Positions 21,917 through 32,615 of a DNA stretch of 64,000 nucleotides are shown here, one piece after another. Numbering within the stretch: the stretch's first letter is position 1; each line of letters opens with the position of its first letter. Under the pieces are notes generated by a model that saw nothing but the letters and a program-made list of their open reading frames with translations, did no database searches and was not told the origin of the DNA. Source of the stretch: Aralia elata (Eukaryota; Streptophyta; Magnoliopsida; Apiales; Araliaceae); contig CM068386.1 of the NCBI GenBank assembly GCA_034770075.1, forward strand, positions 85,781,265 through 85,845,264, written 5' to 3'. A program made the translations under genes and the position numbers.

Positions 21917-21932
21917 GGCTCTGATACCAACC
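21917..21932 (-). promoter_or_regulatory. Primer binding site of element A (initiator tRNA-Met type)
   Basis: The minus strand reads GGTTGGTATCAGAGCC immediately after the LTR end ...GGTGTCACA. TGGTATCAGAGC is the standard initiator tRNA-Met primer match of chromoviruses. It fixes the strand of A and the LTR edge at 21933. Confidence 0.9.
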
Positions 21933-22191
21933 TGTGACACCCCCAAATCCGGGTTCTTCAATCCCACAGACTTGGTGTTCACTATTCCATACATTCATGA
22001 CTAACTACCAATGATAAAAGACAATATAATTAAACTGAATAAATCATTCTCCCATAATAGGGGTTACAACTTAAATCTCTTAGGTAAATAAATCCTAGGT
22101 CATCTAACTTTTATAACATCATAGCGGAATTAAAACATAAAATTAAATAAATCCTATTACAAAAACTCTATAACAAATAGCAGATCGCGAG

Positions 22192-22256
22192 CTATTTCTG
22201 CATCGTGCCTTTGTCCTTACTCGTGGACGGCTCATCCGACTTCTCAGTCTTAGCTG
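22192..22256 (-). other. Lys-rich micro-ORF in LTR of A
   Basis: The minus strand reads GCTCACCCTTGC, then ATTGCAG, then the frame AKTEKSDEPSTSKDKGTMQK and a stop. It has the same layout as in A2 and D but a different peptide, again rich in Lys, Ser, Asp and Glu. Confidence 0.4.
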
Positions 22257-23394
22257 CAATGTTTTGTGCAAGGGTGAGCAAACAATTGCCCATAAGTATA
22301 ATAGTAATAACAGTTAAATGATTAACAGAGTAGATTTTAACTGTGGAGTAATAGTTTTTCTGAAATCGATTAATAACAAACAAAAGATTTGAAAGCTCAA
22401 CAAAAAGCTTGGCTCAAGAGCTGAATATAGATTTCAAGTTTGAAAGTATACCTGAGGGTCATAAGACCTCAAACTATGTCCCAGGTTAACAAGTATTTCT
22501 ACCGTAACCTTTAACAGTCTTATAGACTATGGACTATCCATCTCGTACTCAGGGGAATCAGCCCTTTTGTACAATGTGTTGTGCACAAATATTTTAACGC
22601 TATTGCGTAATTTAGTCCCCTATATTAGGGTTGTTCATCTCAGTTTGACATCAGAATCCATCCCAAAAGAAACTTGGTCTGGATAACCTCAAGAAATTTT
22701 AAGTCTTTAGAACGCTCATCAACTATGGACTAGCTGAATCAATAAGGGTTTGCTAGCCATTAAAACATTTGATTCAACAATAAAGTTGTACAATAAGATT
22801 TGTGTTTGAAGTTTGAATAACAATTCATATTCGCAAAGCAAACGCCTTGAAAAGAACTTAAGCATTTGATATTACAACAACCTTGCTTGAACAATGATAA
22901 GCTAAGGTTAATAAGCTTCTTCAATGTAAGAAGAGTAGGAAACTTGCTCAGGTAAAAGTTAAGTTTTAGGAAACTTGCCTTGCGCGTTAGCTACAAACTT
23001 ACAATTCACGCTCTTCAATTATCTTACATAAATCATTAAGATCACCATACCAATTAGTTATATTGCAACTAACTTCATTGGTCTACATTCTTCATCTAAA
23101 TTAAACTTATAATCCTTAGCTTGGTTAACCATACTAATCACATACCATGAATCTGAAACCCTTACTAGCATATAACTTAAAGCTTAGCATTTACATGACG
23201 CTACTAAGTTTCATGGACATTAAGTTAAAGATTTTCATAAACTTCTAATTCAAAACTTATAACATCATCTTTGTAGTTATAACCTGATATTATACCCTAT
23301 TACATGTTTTAGACTTCACTAAATTCATTAGGATAGGTTAAATTAACATCCCTTGAACTGTATATATAACAGATCATTATAGGGTCTGTTCTGA

Positions 23395-23525
23395 TACCGG
23401 CGCATCCGCGCCACTTTTACTCTTGGAACCCACGCGGCCGCGCTGCACTTATACAGGGACTAATCTGATGTCGGCGCAGCCGCGCTACTTTTGCACTGGA
23501 AACCAGCGCGGTCGCTCTACGACGC
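23395..23525. repeat. GC-rich motif cluster in LTR of A
   Basis: Phrases ggcgcatccgcgcc, acgcggccgcgctgc, gtcggcgcagccgcgc and agcgcggtcgctc are separated by AT-rich text. This is the same kind of family-specific cluster as in A2, B, C and D. Confidence 0.7.
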
Positions 23526-24810
23526 AGACTCAGTTGCTACAGCGCGAACAGACTCTGTTTCCAACCAATTTCTCAACCTACTATCTTAAACACCAAAATA
23601 GTTATTAACTGATGCTATAAACTCAAAAGACTCAGTAACAAACAACTATAGAACCAATTCAACATCTTAGAATCTTCAATTAACCAAATTAAGGATTTAA
23701 ACTTTACAATTCATGTTATATTTCATATTTTTGACATATTAGAGAAATCAAACACCGTGAACTCGTTTCTAAACCATTTTGATATGTTTAAGTTGCATTA
23801 TCACCGTTTCTTATTCAATTACAATATTACTCCATCAATTTACAGGTTAATACCCGAATTGAACGTCAAATTTTATACATATTCAAGCCATAAACGTGAA
23901 ACTTTTCACTAAAAATACAAAACTCTATTTAAAGCATAATTTTATGAATTAATTCAACTAAAACATGTTTATACACATTATACAGTGATTATACATACAT
24001 ATCAACACATATAACAGATTTCTCAACAAGCTAACCTTCAAAATTCCATTTGTAGTGGAGAACTCAAAGAAATACTAATATATAAGTTTAGAGTTAGTTT
24101 GTAATACCTCTTGATTCCTTCTAAGTACAGCTAAATGACTAAGAATTTCTAAATTTCTCCTCTTTTCCTTTGGATTTCTCAGATTATCTCTTAAAGCTCT
24201 CTACTCACAATTTCTCCCTTCCTCAGACTTTTAAAAAGAATGAACGAACAAAGCTGATACAACTCTCAAAATAAACTGATGAATATAATAACGTAATTTT
24301 ATTTGTCAGTTATATTATTCAAAGGGTTAGGCCATGTTTGGTAAACCCAAATAAACAAGCCTTGTTTATTTACATATTATTATTACTATATTATACTATA
24401 TGATATATGTTCTAATGTTACACTTTAATTTAATCAAATTCATTTTATTAATAAATCTAATTAAACCTTACTAATTTAATTTATAATTTCTATATGGCCA
24501 ATTGTAATTTAATTCAATAAATCATTTTATTCAAATAAATCATTAGCCATCTAATTTAATTATTAAATTAAATTAGAATAACATTAAATCACTATTCAAA
24601 TAAAAATTAACACAATTATACCAAAATAACTTACTCCAAGATAATTTCATCAATTATTTATTCTATTCAATAAATAAATCAAATAAAATATTTATTTAAC
24701 TCAATAAACATTTTATTTAATCCCATAATAAATCAAATAAATAAATCAAATAAAATATTTATTTAACTCAATAAATATTTTATTTATTCACAGAAATCAC
24801 ATTCGTTACA

Positions 24811-25628
24811 TGCATGATCATATGTTGTGTGGGAAGTGTACAAGGACAAAAAGCTATAATTGGTAATCTACGAGCCAAACAAGTCTTTTAGTTCCAATTT
24901 TCTATATGAATTTGATAACTGATTAGTGGAATTGTACACTGCTATGAAAATGTTGTGTTACATGTGAAATGCATATGAAATATATATGAAATGTGAAAGT
25001 CAATCTATGACTATGTTGATTGAGTAAGGAACTCAGTCTTAATGTGTGTTATGTGAGATGTAGCATGTATGACATGCTAGAATATTTATGGTTGTACAAG
25101 TTGAGTATGATAATATGTGATATGTGATGTACGAAAACTGTTTGATTTGCTGAGCTGTCGAGCTCAATCTTGCAAAAACAACAATTTTGCAGGTTATGGA
25201 TATAATGAGATGTTTCCTACCATTTGGACGATGATGATCAGAAGACATACAAGAAAATAAACTTGTTTTGTCAAGAATTTGATTAAATTATACTAAAGGT
25301 CTTGAAAGATGTACTTAGTAGTTTTATAATGTCTATTTAATGACAGAGTGTATTGTTGAATTATTCGAAATACTAAAGATGTTGTAATGAAACGTGTAAA
25401 CTTATATAATAAGTCTGATGAAGTGAATTATAAATTAAACATGATTCCAAGTTATGTAATCGTAAAGGTTGTGATTCAGAAAAATAAAGAAAGAAGATAA
25501 AAATGTATAAAATTTATTCCGCATTTTTATTAATTATGGCATCGATTAATGATGTAAGGGAAGATTGTAAATGTATTGTTAATGAATAAAGTTGGGAATG
25601 AAATTATCCAGATTTTGGGGTCGTTACA
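24811..25628 (+). mobile_element. Right part of LTR C
   Basis: It resumes after element A and ends ...GGGTCGTTACA at 25628, next to the target duplication tcctt. The last 130 bases contain tttattccgcattttta, the Tekay LTR 3'-end phrase also seen in D (41470-41480). A diverged relic of the CTCACCCTTGC...TGCAG block lies near 25160-25195. No gene. Confidence 0.7.
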
Positions 25629-25838
25629 TCCTTGAACTGTCCCCGGGCGACCACTCTCTCTCCAGCCCTATTCTGGTTTACCTCCCACTAGAAGTTGGCT
25701 TCTCCTTTTAACATGTAGGTACCAAAAGCTGTCTTTTGCTCTTTTCTGACCTTGGCGATGATAAACGCCTTCTCTATTTCCTTTATTCGACATTGAGCCT
25801 CTATAAGCTCAATGGTCCCCATCTTCATTTCTCTTGCT
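25629..25838 (-). pseudogene. Gag N-terminal half of element B
   Basis: Minus-strand codons read GTIELIEAQCRIKEIEKAFI, KEQKTAFGTYMLKGEANF-stop-WEV, NRAGERVVARGQFK. The frame runs directly into ELYFENYF at 9409 once LTR C is removed. The stop stands where relatives have Trp (TGG to TAG). Confidence 0.8.
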
Positions 25839-26109
25839 CATTCTCAGTAACTACCCCAACTATTTGCTTGGATACAGCTATTAGTTTCTCATCAATTACA
25901 TGATCATCTCTAATTTCTTCTTCTGAATTCCTTTAATCAATTTTTTATTATCTTGATTAACACATTGCAAATATTAATTGAGGTTATTTTACTTTTACTT
26001 CTTTTGATGAATTTCCTCAATTCATCTCTTAAAAACTTTATCCGAGTTTATCTCTTTATTATCTTCATCCTTTCTCTAAGATTATAGCCTAAGGTTCCCC
26101 ACTTAAGGT
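25839..26109 (-). other. Leader of element B with lost primer site
   Basis: Leader sequence similar to that of A. Where A has the primer site and LTR edge (21917-21945), B jumps from ggtttataa to ccccgactctacc near 26103-26110. The primer site and about 15 bases of LTR are therefore deleted. Confidence 0.6.
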
Positions 26110-27138
26110 TTATAACCCCGACTCTACCTTCAAACACGAGTCTGGTGCGATATGGTGCTACTCATTCAATGCATACACCCATATAATCTTAAGACATGAA
26201 TGTAATTTAAATATATTATAATATTTCACCTTCTAATCCCAAGTTCTATTACCTTTATAACTTCATATCATAATATTACTAAATAATACATCATTAAAAA
26301 TATTATAATTAAATCATATTTCATACATCTATATAATTAAGTCTTCTTCCTTAGCGTATTCATTTCTCTTTACTTCTTCTGACCATTCAGATCCTTCTGC
26401 TCTGGCTGTGCAAATTTTAAAATTTTTGCAAGGGTGAGCATTTAATTGCTCCGCAAGTAATAACAGTTGAATAAATAATCAACAAACATAATGAATATCG
26501 ACATATTCTCTGAAACTTCAACAACTGAACAATAGTTGTGAAACAGCTTTGAGTAAATAGGAACAATAGTTTCCCTTCGTTTAATTTTTTGAAACAACAA
26601 GTTGATCAATTTTTAAGACTTTAATCTTTTCCTTTGCCCTTTCATAGGTTGGACATCATCTATGTCTACCTCATTATTATGACACACCCTGTGTCTAGCT
26701 CATTATGACACAACATGTGTCTAGTTTATCTTGTGATTCTTTACTTCCCTATATAAGGGTTTCTACTCTTATACTTACACCAGTTTTCTTTAACTTTGAT
26801 GAATTTTCAACAATTCTATAGCTCTCATTTACGTTTGTCTAGCCGAAAACAAATGACATCGACATTCTTCTTAAACAGTTTATGAATAATAGAACTTTAA
26901 CAATTTGAACAATTTAATAGCAAAACAATTCCTCTCAAATATCACATAAGTGCAGGTATTGGCACATAGCACAATCAACAACTAAACAACTTGTACAAAC
27001 ATAACATATTTTCACAAAGATAGAAAACTTGCTCAATTACAAAATTTTGAGTAAGTTTAGGAAACTTGCCTTTTACGCGATTTACTGGAATGCAATCTAA
27101 TCGCCCTTCAAATGACCTATATATATCATTAAGGTCGA
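26110..27138 (-). mobile_element. 5' LTR of element B, first part
   Basis: It matches 2087-2522 and 5412-5985 of the left LTR and gives the uninterrupted target site of A2. It ends in gtcga (27134-27138), the target duplication of D, and continues at 41579. It contains B's CTCACCCTTGC block and charged micro-ORF near 26330-26440. Confidence 0.8.
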
Positions 27139-28904
27139 TGTAACGACCGTCAATTTGGGATAGCCTTGTAATTTGAATTTATATATATTAATAAATATTA
27201 TGAATTTTAGTAACATTGTTATGTGTTACGTGTTTAAAGATTGTGTGACAACCTGGATTATGTGAATGCATGAAGTTTACGTGTTATAGTTTTGTATAAG
27301 TGAATAAATTAATTTCGCGGAATGTCGCTAAATTACTATTCATGAACACTATTCAAGCCATAATATTTTTACGTATTTTTTGATTTCTCTTATTTTCGTC
27401 AAAGCATGTATGTGATGAGATAATTTTTCCAAGCGTTGGAATAATTATTTGAGCTCGTTAGTGATTTAATTTGTATCCGAATTGTTTTATATGGGTGTTC
27501 CGAATAAATGGGTAAACCCCGTATTTATTATTTTTATCCATCCCAACATTTTATGGGATAAACTATTTTAATTTTGGGTAGAGTTATTAAGCAAATTTGG
27601 TACAAATAAGGAAGTATTCGGGTAATGGGGGACCAAATGGGTGTATTAATTTGTGTGTGTTACTAATATGGGGAACCACCTAACTATTTGGACCAATAGA
27701 AATTGAGGAGGAGACATGCTAAGCCAATGAGGAGTGAGTCGGATGAAGTGGCCTTGAGCCAAGTATTTTGCCTTGGAATTCCTTATTTGCACAACATTCC
27801 TCTTGAATGTTAAACCCACTCGGGTGAACTCCCTTCATCCTCCCGAAGTTCCCTTAAATCTCCCATTCCATTCCAATATTATTCCCCTATCATTTCCAAG
27901 TTGTTGCAGAATTGAGAAAGAATATAGAGAGAGAAAAAGAAGAAATAGGGAAGAAGAAGAAGAAGTAGAGAGAGAAAGAGAGTTTCTAGAGAGAGAAAGA
28001 AGTGGGTTTGTTCGAGAGAAAGCCAAGAAAAAGAAGAAGAAGAAGAAGAGAGAGAGAGAGCTTCAAGCTCTAACCAAGTCTCTTAGCATCTAGGAGCAAG
28101 AATCAAGAGGTAAACATCAACCATAACCCTTTTCCTTTAATATTTCAAGCTTTCATGGTTTTGAAGCCTATATTCTTGGTGGGTTTGATTTTGTTATTTA
28201 TGGTTGTTGTTAGTTGTCTGTAAGTTGTTAGGGAAGTTCTTAAGACCCTAAAAACCTTCCTAATATCATTAGAGTGGAACAATATAACAAAAAAATCTAA
28301 ATCCATGCGTAAAGGATGAAGAACAATGAAGAACATGGACATTTTGGACAAACATGGACATTTGGACTATTTTAGAGGACTTATAGTTTCAATTCTATGT
28401 TTGTTTGCTTTGTTTGTTATTGTGGTATTATAGTTCCATGGGTTATCTTCATAACTCAATTGGAATGGAGTAAAAACTTTTAAAACGAATTGGTGGTGAA
28501 CATTGTAGTAAACCGTGTCAAGAACACGATTACTTAATATGAACAGTGACCTTATAATCAATTCTGGTATTGTTGTGTTGTATAAAAAATTCTAAGTTTC
28601 TGGATAGTTATAGTACACTGAATTAGGAAGACAAGGGCTTTGGAATGAACACATTTCGACCTCGGATGAGGGAGATATAACGATTTTAAGAAAATGTGTC
28701 AAAGCTGTCAAAAACACAGAAAACTGGTGCGACCAGGCTCCTTAGAGCTGCTGTTTCAATCTGTTAACTAAACTGAAAAGTTATGATTTTTGGATATGTT
28801 GTAGTTTAGGTTATAAGCTTTCCATAGCCTTAAGAACGGACTAATTGTGACTTAAAATGAGGAAGTTATGATGTTTGGGAGTAGGTGCTACAAATCTGTC
28901 AAGT

Positions 28905-29097
28905 AGGAGGTCATAGAGTGCAAGTCGTGGAGTAATCTTTGACCATCGTAGAGTGAAAATGGTGGGGTGGACTTTGAGGATCATAGAGTGGCATCTGAGG
29001 GTCGTAGGGTGCCTCCAAAATCATAGAGTACCTCTCAGAATCGTAAAGTGTCTCTCGGAATCGTAGAGTGCCTCTCGGAATAGTAGAGTGCAGGCAG
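28905..29097 (+). repeat. TCGTAGAGTG cluster, 5' LTR of D
   Basis: Nine or ten copies of TCGTAGAGTG with variants (TCATAGAGTG, TCGTGGAGT, TCGTAAAGTG, AGTAGAGTG), spaced about 12-40 bases apart. The 3' LTR has only five or six. Confidence 0.85.
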
Positions 29098-30279
29098 CTT
29101 CAGCATCACTTAGTAAAATGACCATAACTTTCTCGTACGAACTCAGATTGAGGTAATCTAGGATGATTCAGAAAGAGGAAGAGTAGACCTACAACATTAA
29201 TTAATAAGAATTGAGATTTCATGCCTGGATCAAATTTGAATTAGGGCAGTTTGGGTGACATTGTGTATGTCGCTTAAGCGTTTGAGTATGCAAGTTTGGC
29301 GTATTTACGTGCAAGCGTCGTAACGTTATAACAAGTGTGGTTAGCCTTATTTAATATTATGCTTCTAATAAGATTATAACCTTATGGAGTAGTGTAAACC
29401 AATAATTGGTATTCATTATGTGACTAATTGTAATATGTTTATGTGCGCACATGTGTGTAGGATAATTGAAGAGCGTGTGTTGTATTATTGTAGCAGACAC
29501 ATGAGGCAAGTTTTTAAGTTTATTCAAGTTATATTTGTGCAAGTTCCTTACTCAACTATTGTTATTTGAGCAAGTTTCTTCTTTAACCCTTGTCTAACCC
29601 TTGTATTGGGCAAGTTTCTTACCCTAACTCAAATTATTATTGAGCACGTATTCTGTATTATTACAACTTTCCTATCTCAGACTAGATTTATTGCTTTCAA
29701 ATTATACTAGTGTATTAATTATTGTCAATTACTCCACATCAAAGACAATTATTGATATTCGCACTTTGTGCATTTGAAATCATAAATTGTTGTTGGACTG
29801 TGAAATGTTTTAGTTCTTCATTCATGAACTATTTAATAAATAGTCTACGCCAATTGTTTCGGCTAAACACATGTAGGTTAATATCTTTTTAAAGCTATCC
29901 AAACCAGTAGTTGGTACAGATTCTTGGACTGAGAGAGCAACTCTTATTAGGGGATTATAATGTGTCGGTTATTTGATGTAGTCAGAGTTAAATGTTATGC
30001 ATATATATGGTGTACGAGAGGCTGATCCCCTCGAGTACAACTGATAGGGCCAGGTTTTTAAAAGGGTTAGTTAAATGATTGACTCTTTGGCCAAAAAGTT
30101 CATGGTCTATTGGACCACTCAGCAATAAATAATCAATATTCATTATTTCATTTGAACTTTGATTATATTGTCAGCTATTTCTTTCATGTTCTTAAATTGT
30201 TGAACTATGCGATTATTATTCTCATTCATTCATGATATATCTTCTTTATTCATTTTAAACTTACTGAGCAAAGTAGTTG

Positions 30280-30364
30280 CTCACCCTTGCTATATCATGA
30301 ACTTATTGCAGTTAAGCCGGAGCGTTCCAAAGAGGACAAAGGCAAAGGAAAGCTTAAGAAATAG
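30280..30364 (+). other. CTCACCCTTGC block and Lys-rich micro-ORF, 5' LTR of D
   Basis: GCTCACCCTTGC (30279-30290), acceptor-like TTATTGCAG (to 30311), then VKPERSKEDKGKGKLKK and a stop at 30362-30364. The 3' LTR copy (41250-41341) keeps the frame open with a few changes. Confidence 0.5.
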
Positions 30365-30597
30365 TTATATATACTATCCCATTATGTAATCGTTGAATCG
30401 TTTTGTATTATTAATGCATTCCGTGATGTATTTATTAAAGGTTATAGACCTTGAGACCGCAGTAAACCTTTTGTAATAAACAACATATGTTTATTTATTT
30501 TGCATTAGTTAATTTATGTTGTTTAGAGGTGTATAGATGTACTTTATCATGAACACCAAAGTCGAGGTATTGGTACCTGAATTTGGGTGTGTCACAG

Positions 30598-30611
30598 GTT
30601 GGTATCAAAGC
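30598..30611 (+). promoter_or_regulatory. Primer binding site of element D
   Basis: TTGGTATCAAAGCT follows the LTR end by two bases. It is the initiator tRNA-Met match with one G-to-A difference from TGGTATCAGAGC in element A. Confidence 0.85.
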
Positions 30612-30850
30612 TGTAGGTTATAAACTTTAGGAATGTGAAACCTAGGTTATAACCTTAGAATTGTACTCGTATAGAGTAAGCTAGGTGATGGGTCAAGGAG
30701 ATCCATTGAGTCGAGTTGTGTTTGGAGGTAAATTATGGAAATTCATCGAGCCGAGTTGTACATGATAAAATATCATTTCATTTTATCAATGTATATTTTA
30801 TTGTGACACTAACATCTTATTGTCTGTTTGTTTCTATCTGTGACTGTAGG

Positions 30851-30925
30851 ATGTCTTAGATAGGAGAGTCTAGTCATGTAGGAGAGGTGGAGTATGTTAG
30901 CGCCGTGGAGCGCAGTAATATGTGA
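30851..30925 (+). pseudogene. Relic of the pre-gag ORF in element D
   Basis: The codons read MS-stop-IGESSHVGEVEYVSAVERSN and then a stop. This aligns with the start of A's pre-gag ORF (MSGIGGSSQVREEEP). The rest of that ORF, including the coiled coil, is deleted. Positions 30926-31179 are non-coding leader. Confidence 0.55.
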
Positions 30926-31179
30926 TTTATGTTGTAAACCCCAACCTTAGTATATGTTAGTGGTGGTTGTTAGTAGTAAATCCTCACCTTTTGTGGTGGG
31001 AAGGGGTGGATGATGTCATTTATAGCGGTATGCTATAGGGTAATCATGTGGGATGTTTTAACTGTTAGCACATGAGTATAAACATTTGTGTTATGTGTGT
31101 TACTTTATTGTCACTCTAAAATAGATGCGTACAAGTTGTGTCAGGATTATAACGTTAAGTGATTTCTATTAAGCAGAAA

Positions 31180-32285
31180 ATGCCGCCAAAAGGACGACCG
31201 CGTAACCAATGGGTTGAGGAGTCAGAAAGCGAGGTACGGGATCAACGCGACCCAATGAGAGCGTTTGTTGAGTTACTGATGGAGGCCATGCAAAATAGAC
31301 CCCCACCTGTTGGAGAATAGCTAGAGCAGCAGCCCGTGCAACATTTGGCTTGTTTCAAGGATTTTAAGCTAGTAGGACCTCCCGAGTTCAGGGGAACATT
31401 AGACCCGATTGAAGCCCAAACCTGGATTGAAGAAATAGAAAAAGTGTTCGAGGTTGCAAGGGTGGCCGAAGAACAAAAGACAGGGTTCGCTACTTTTATG
31501 ATGAAAGGTGAAGCGAACTATTGGTGGAAAGCCAACAAAGGCGTGCCGGAGATGGTGTGATACCATGGGAGCATTTCAAAGAGCTGTTCTTCGAGAACTA
31601 TTTCCCGGAGAGTATGCAACAGAACATAGAGGTGAAGTTTCTGGAGCTCAAGCAAGGGAACATGTCATTCGCAAAGTACGCGGCTAAATTTAATGAGTTA
31701 GCCCGATTTGCACCTCACCAGGTAGACACTGAAACCAAAAAGGCAAGGAGATTTGAATTAGGCCTGAAATCGTGGGTATACAGCAAGATAGCAGTTCAAA
31801 GAATTGACACATTTTCTACGTTGTTGGAAAGGGCAATTATCACCGAAGCAGGTAACGAGGCTTTAGCAAAGTTCAATCAAGATAAAAAGAAGGGTCACGA
31901 AGGAAGCAAGGGAGGAAACAGCGGGAGAAGCAACCCGAATAAAAGGAAATGGAGTGATAGCCAATATTTCAGTGGTAACAAGTCCGAATGAGAGGCTAAG
32001 AAGGGTAATAAATGTAATAACTGTGAAAAAAATCACTCGGAGGAGTGTCTGAAGGGCAAAGGGACTTGCTACAACTGTGGGCAATAGGGGCACTTTGCTC
32101 CTCAGTGCCCAAAGGGAAAGAAAAGAGGATGTTTCTCATGTGGAGCATCAGATCATCAAATCAAGGATTGCCCAGAAAGGAAGGGGGATACAGCAAGTGC
32201 CAACAGGAACAACAACAACAACAACAACAACAATAACAACAACAGGCTGAGCATTGGAGGGCCAGCTAGCCAAGCCAACAAACCA
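31180..32285 (+). pseudogene. Gag of element D
   Basis: It starts MPPKGRPRNQWVEESESEV. Capsid phrases are FKLVGPPEFRGTLDPIEAQT, KTGFATFMMKGEANYWWKAN, FFENYFPESM and YAAKFNELARFAPHQVDT. Three knuckles follow: CNNCEKNHSEEC, CYNCGQ-stop-GHFAPQC and CFSCGASDHQIKDC. A poly-Asn/Gln tract encoded by a CAA run lies at 32206-32246. Stops are at 31318-31320, 31989-31991 and 32085-32087, with a frameshift near 31545. The protein would package element RNA. The stop inside the second knuckle replaces a Gln codon by a C-to-T change. Gag runs on into protease in one frame, as usual for the clade. Confidence 0.9.
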
Positions 32286-32615
32286 ATGGCACACACTTTC
32301 AATATGACCGTGCAAGATGCGGTGGAGTCAAAGGACGTGGTGTCAGGTATTATTTCGATCAACAATATCAGTGCATATGTATTATTTGATTCGGGTGCTA
32401 CCTATTCATTTGTGTCAGATGAATTTGCTAAACGGTTAAATTTACCTCATAAGAAATTAGAGAATCCAATGAATGTGGAAGTAGCTAATAAGGAAGTTAT
32501 TCCTGTAGAACATATTCATAGAGATTACTATGCTAAAATAAGAGGATATAATTTGGGTGTAAATTTAATACTGATACAACTAGGAGAATTTGAAATTATC
32601 TTTGGAATGGATTAG
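32286..32615 (+). pseudogene. Aspartic protease domain of element D
   Basis: AYVLFDSGATYSFVSDEF holds the catalytic DSGAT (32388-32402), flanked by ISINN before and the flap-like region after. The domain ends with EIIFGMD and then a TAG (32613-32615), where the family has Trp (GMDWL), a G-to-A change. It cleaves the gag-pol polyprotein in intact elements. Confidence 0.88.

Larger units (their letters stand above)
11219..24810 (-). mobile_element. Element A: truncated Tekay chromovirus with pre-gag ORF
   Basis: This is a minus-strand element. From right to left it has the 5' LTR (21933-24810), primer site (21917-21932), a pre-gag ORF (21008-21696), gag (19888-20696), CACTA-1 inserted in the zinc-knuckle codons, then the rest of the knuckle (11219-11341). 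Pol and the 3' LTR are missing. The sequence changes to C-like LTR at about 11219. Its right edge (...TTCGTTACA, 24810) is followed by tgcat. A tgcat also occurs at 11116-11120, but no LTR edge adjoins it, so the left target duplication is uncertain. Confidence 0.75.
21933..24810 (-). mobile_element. 5' LTR of element A (2878 bp)
   Basis: The edges are TGTGACACCCCC (21933) and ...CATTCGTTACA (24810), followed by tgcat as candidate target duplication. In element orientation it holds a CT/AG-rich leader (about 24140-24240), the GC motif block (23395-23525), GGAAACTTGC motifs (22950-22985) and the micro-ORF block (22192-22256). This is the same order as in A2, B and D. The right third is very AT-rich with TTTATT repeats. 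No gene. Confidence 0.85.
27139..30596 (+). mobile_element. 5' LTR of element D (3458 bp)
   Basis: The edges are TGTAACGACCG and ...GGGTGTGTCACA, followed by the primer site. A purine-rich leader (27900-28110) carries AG and AAG runs that give rise to a spurious 106-codon frame. After it come the TCGTAGAGTG cluster (28905-29097), the GCAAGTTYCTTA cluster (29508-29650), a phrase cttattaggggattataatg (29943-29965) and the micro-ORF block (30280-30364). No real gene. Confidence 0.93.

Noticed and set aside
27773..28093. 106-codon ORF in the D 5' LTR
   Set aside because: AG/AAG microsatellite in the LTR leader; the 3' LTR has lost most of it.
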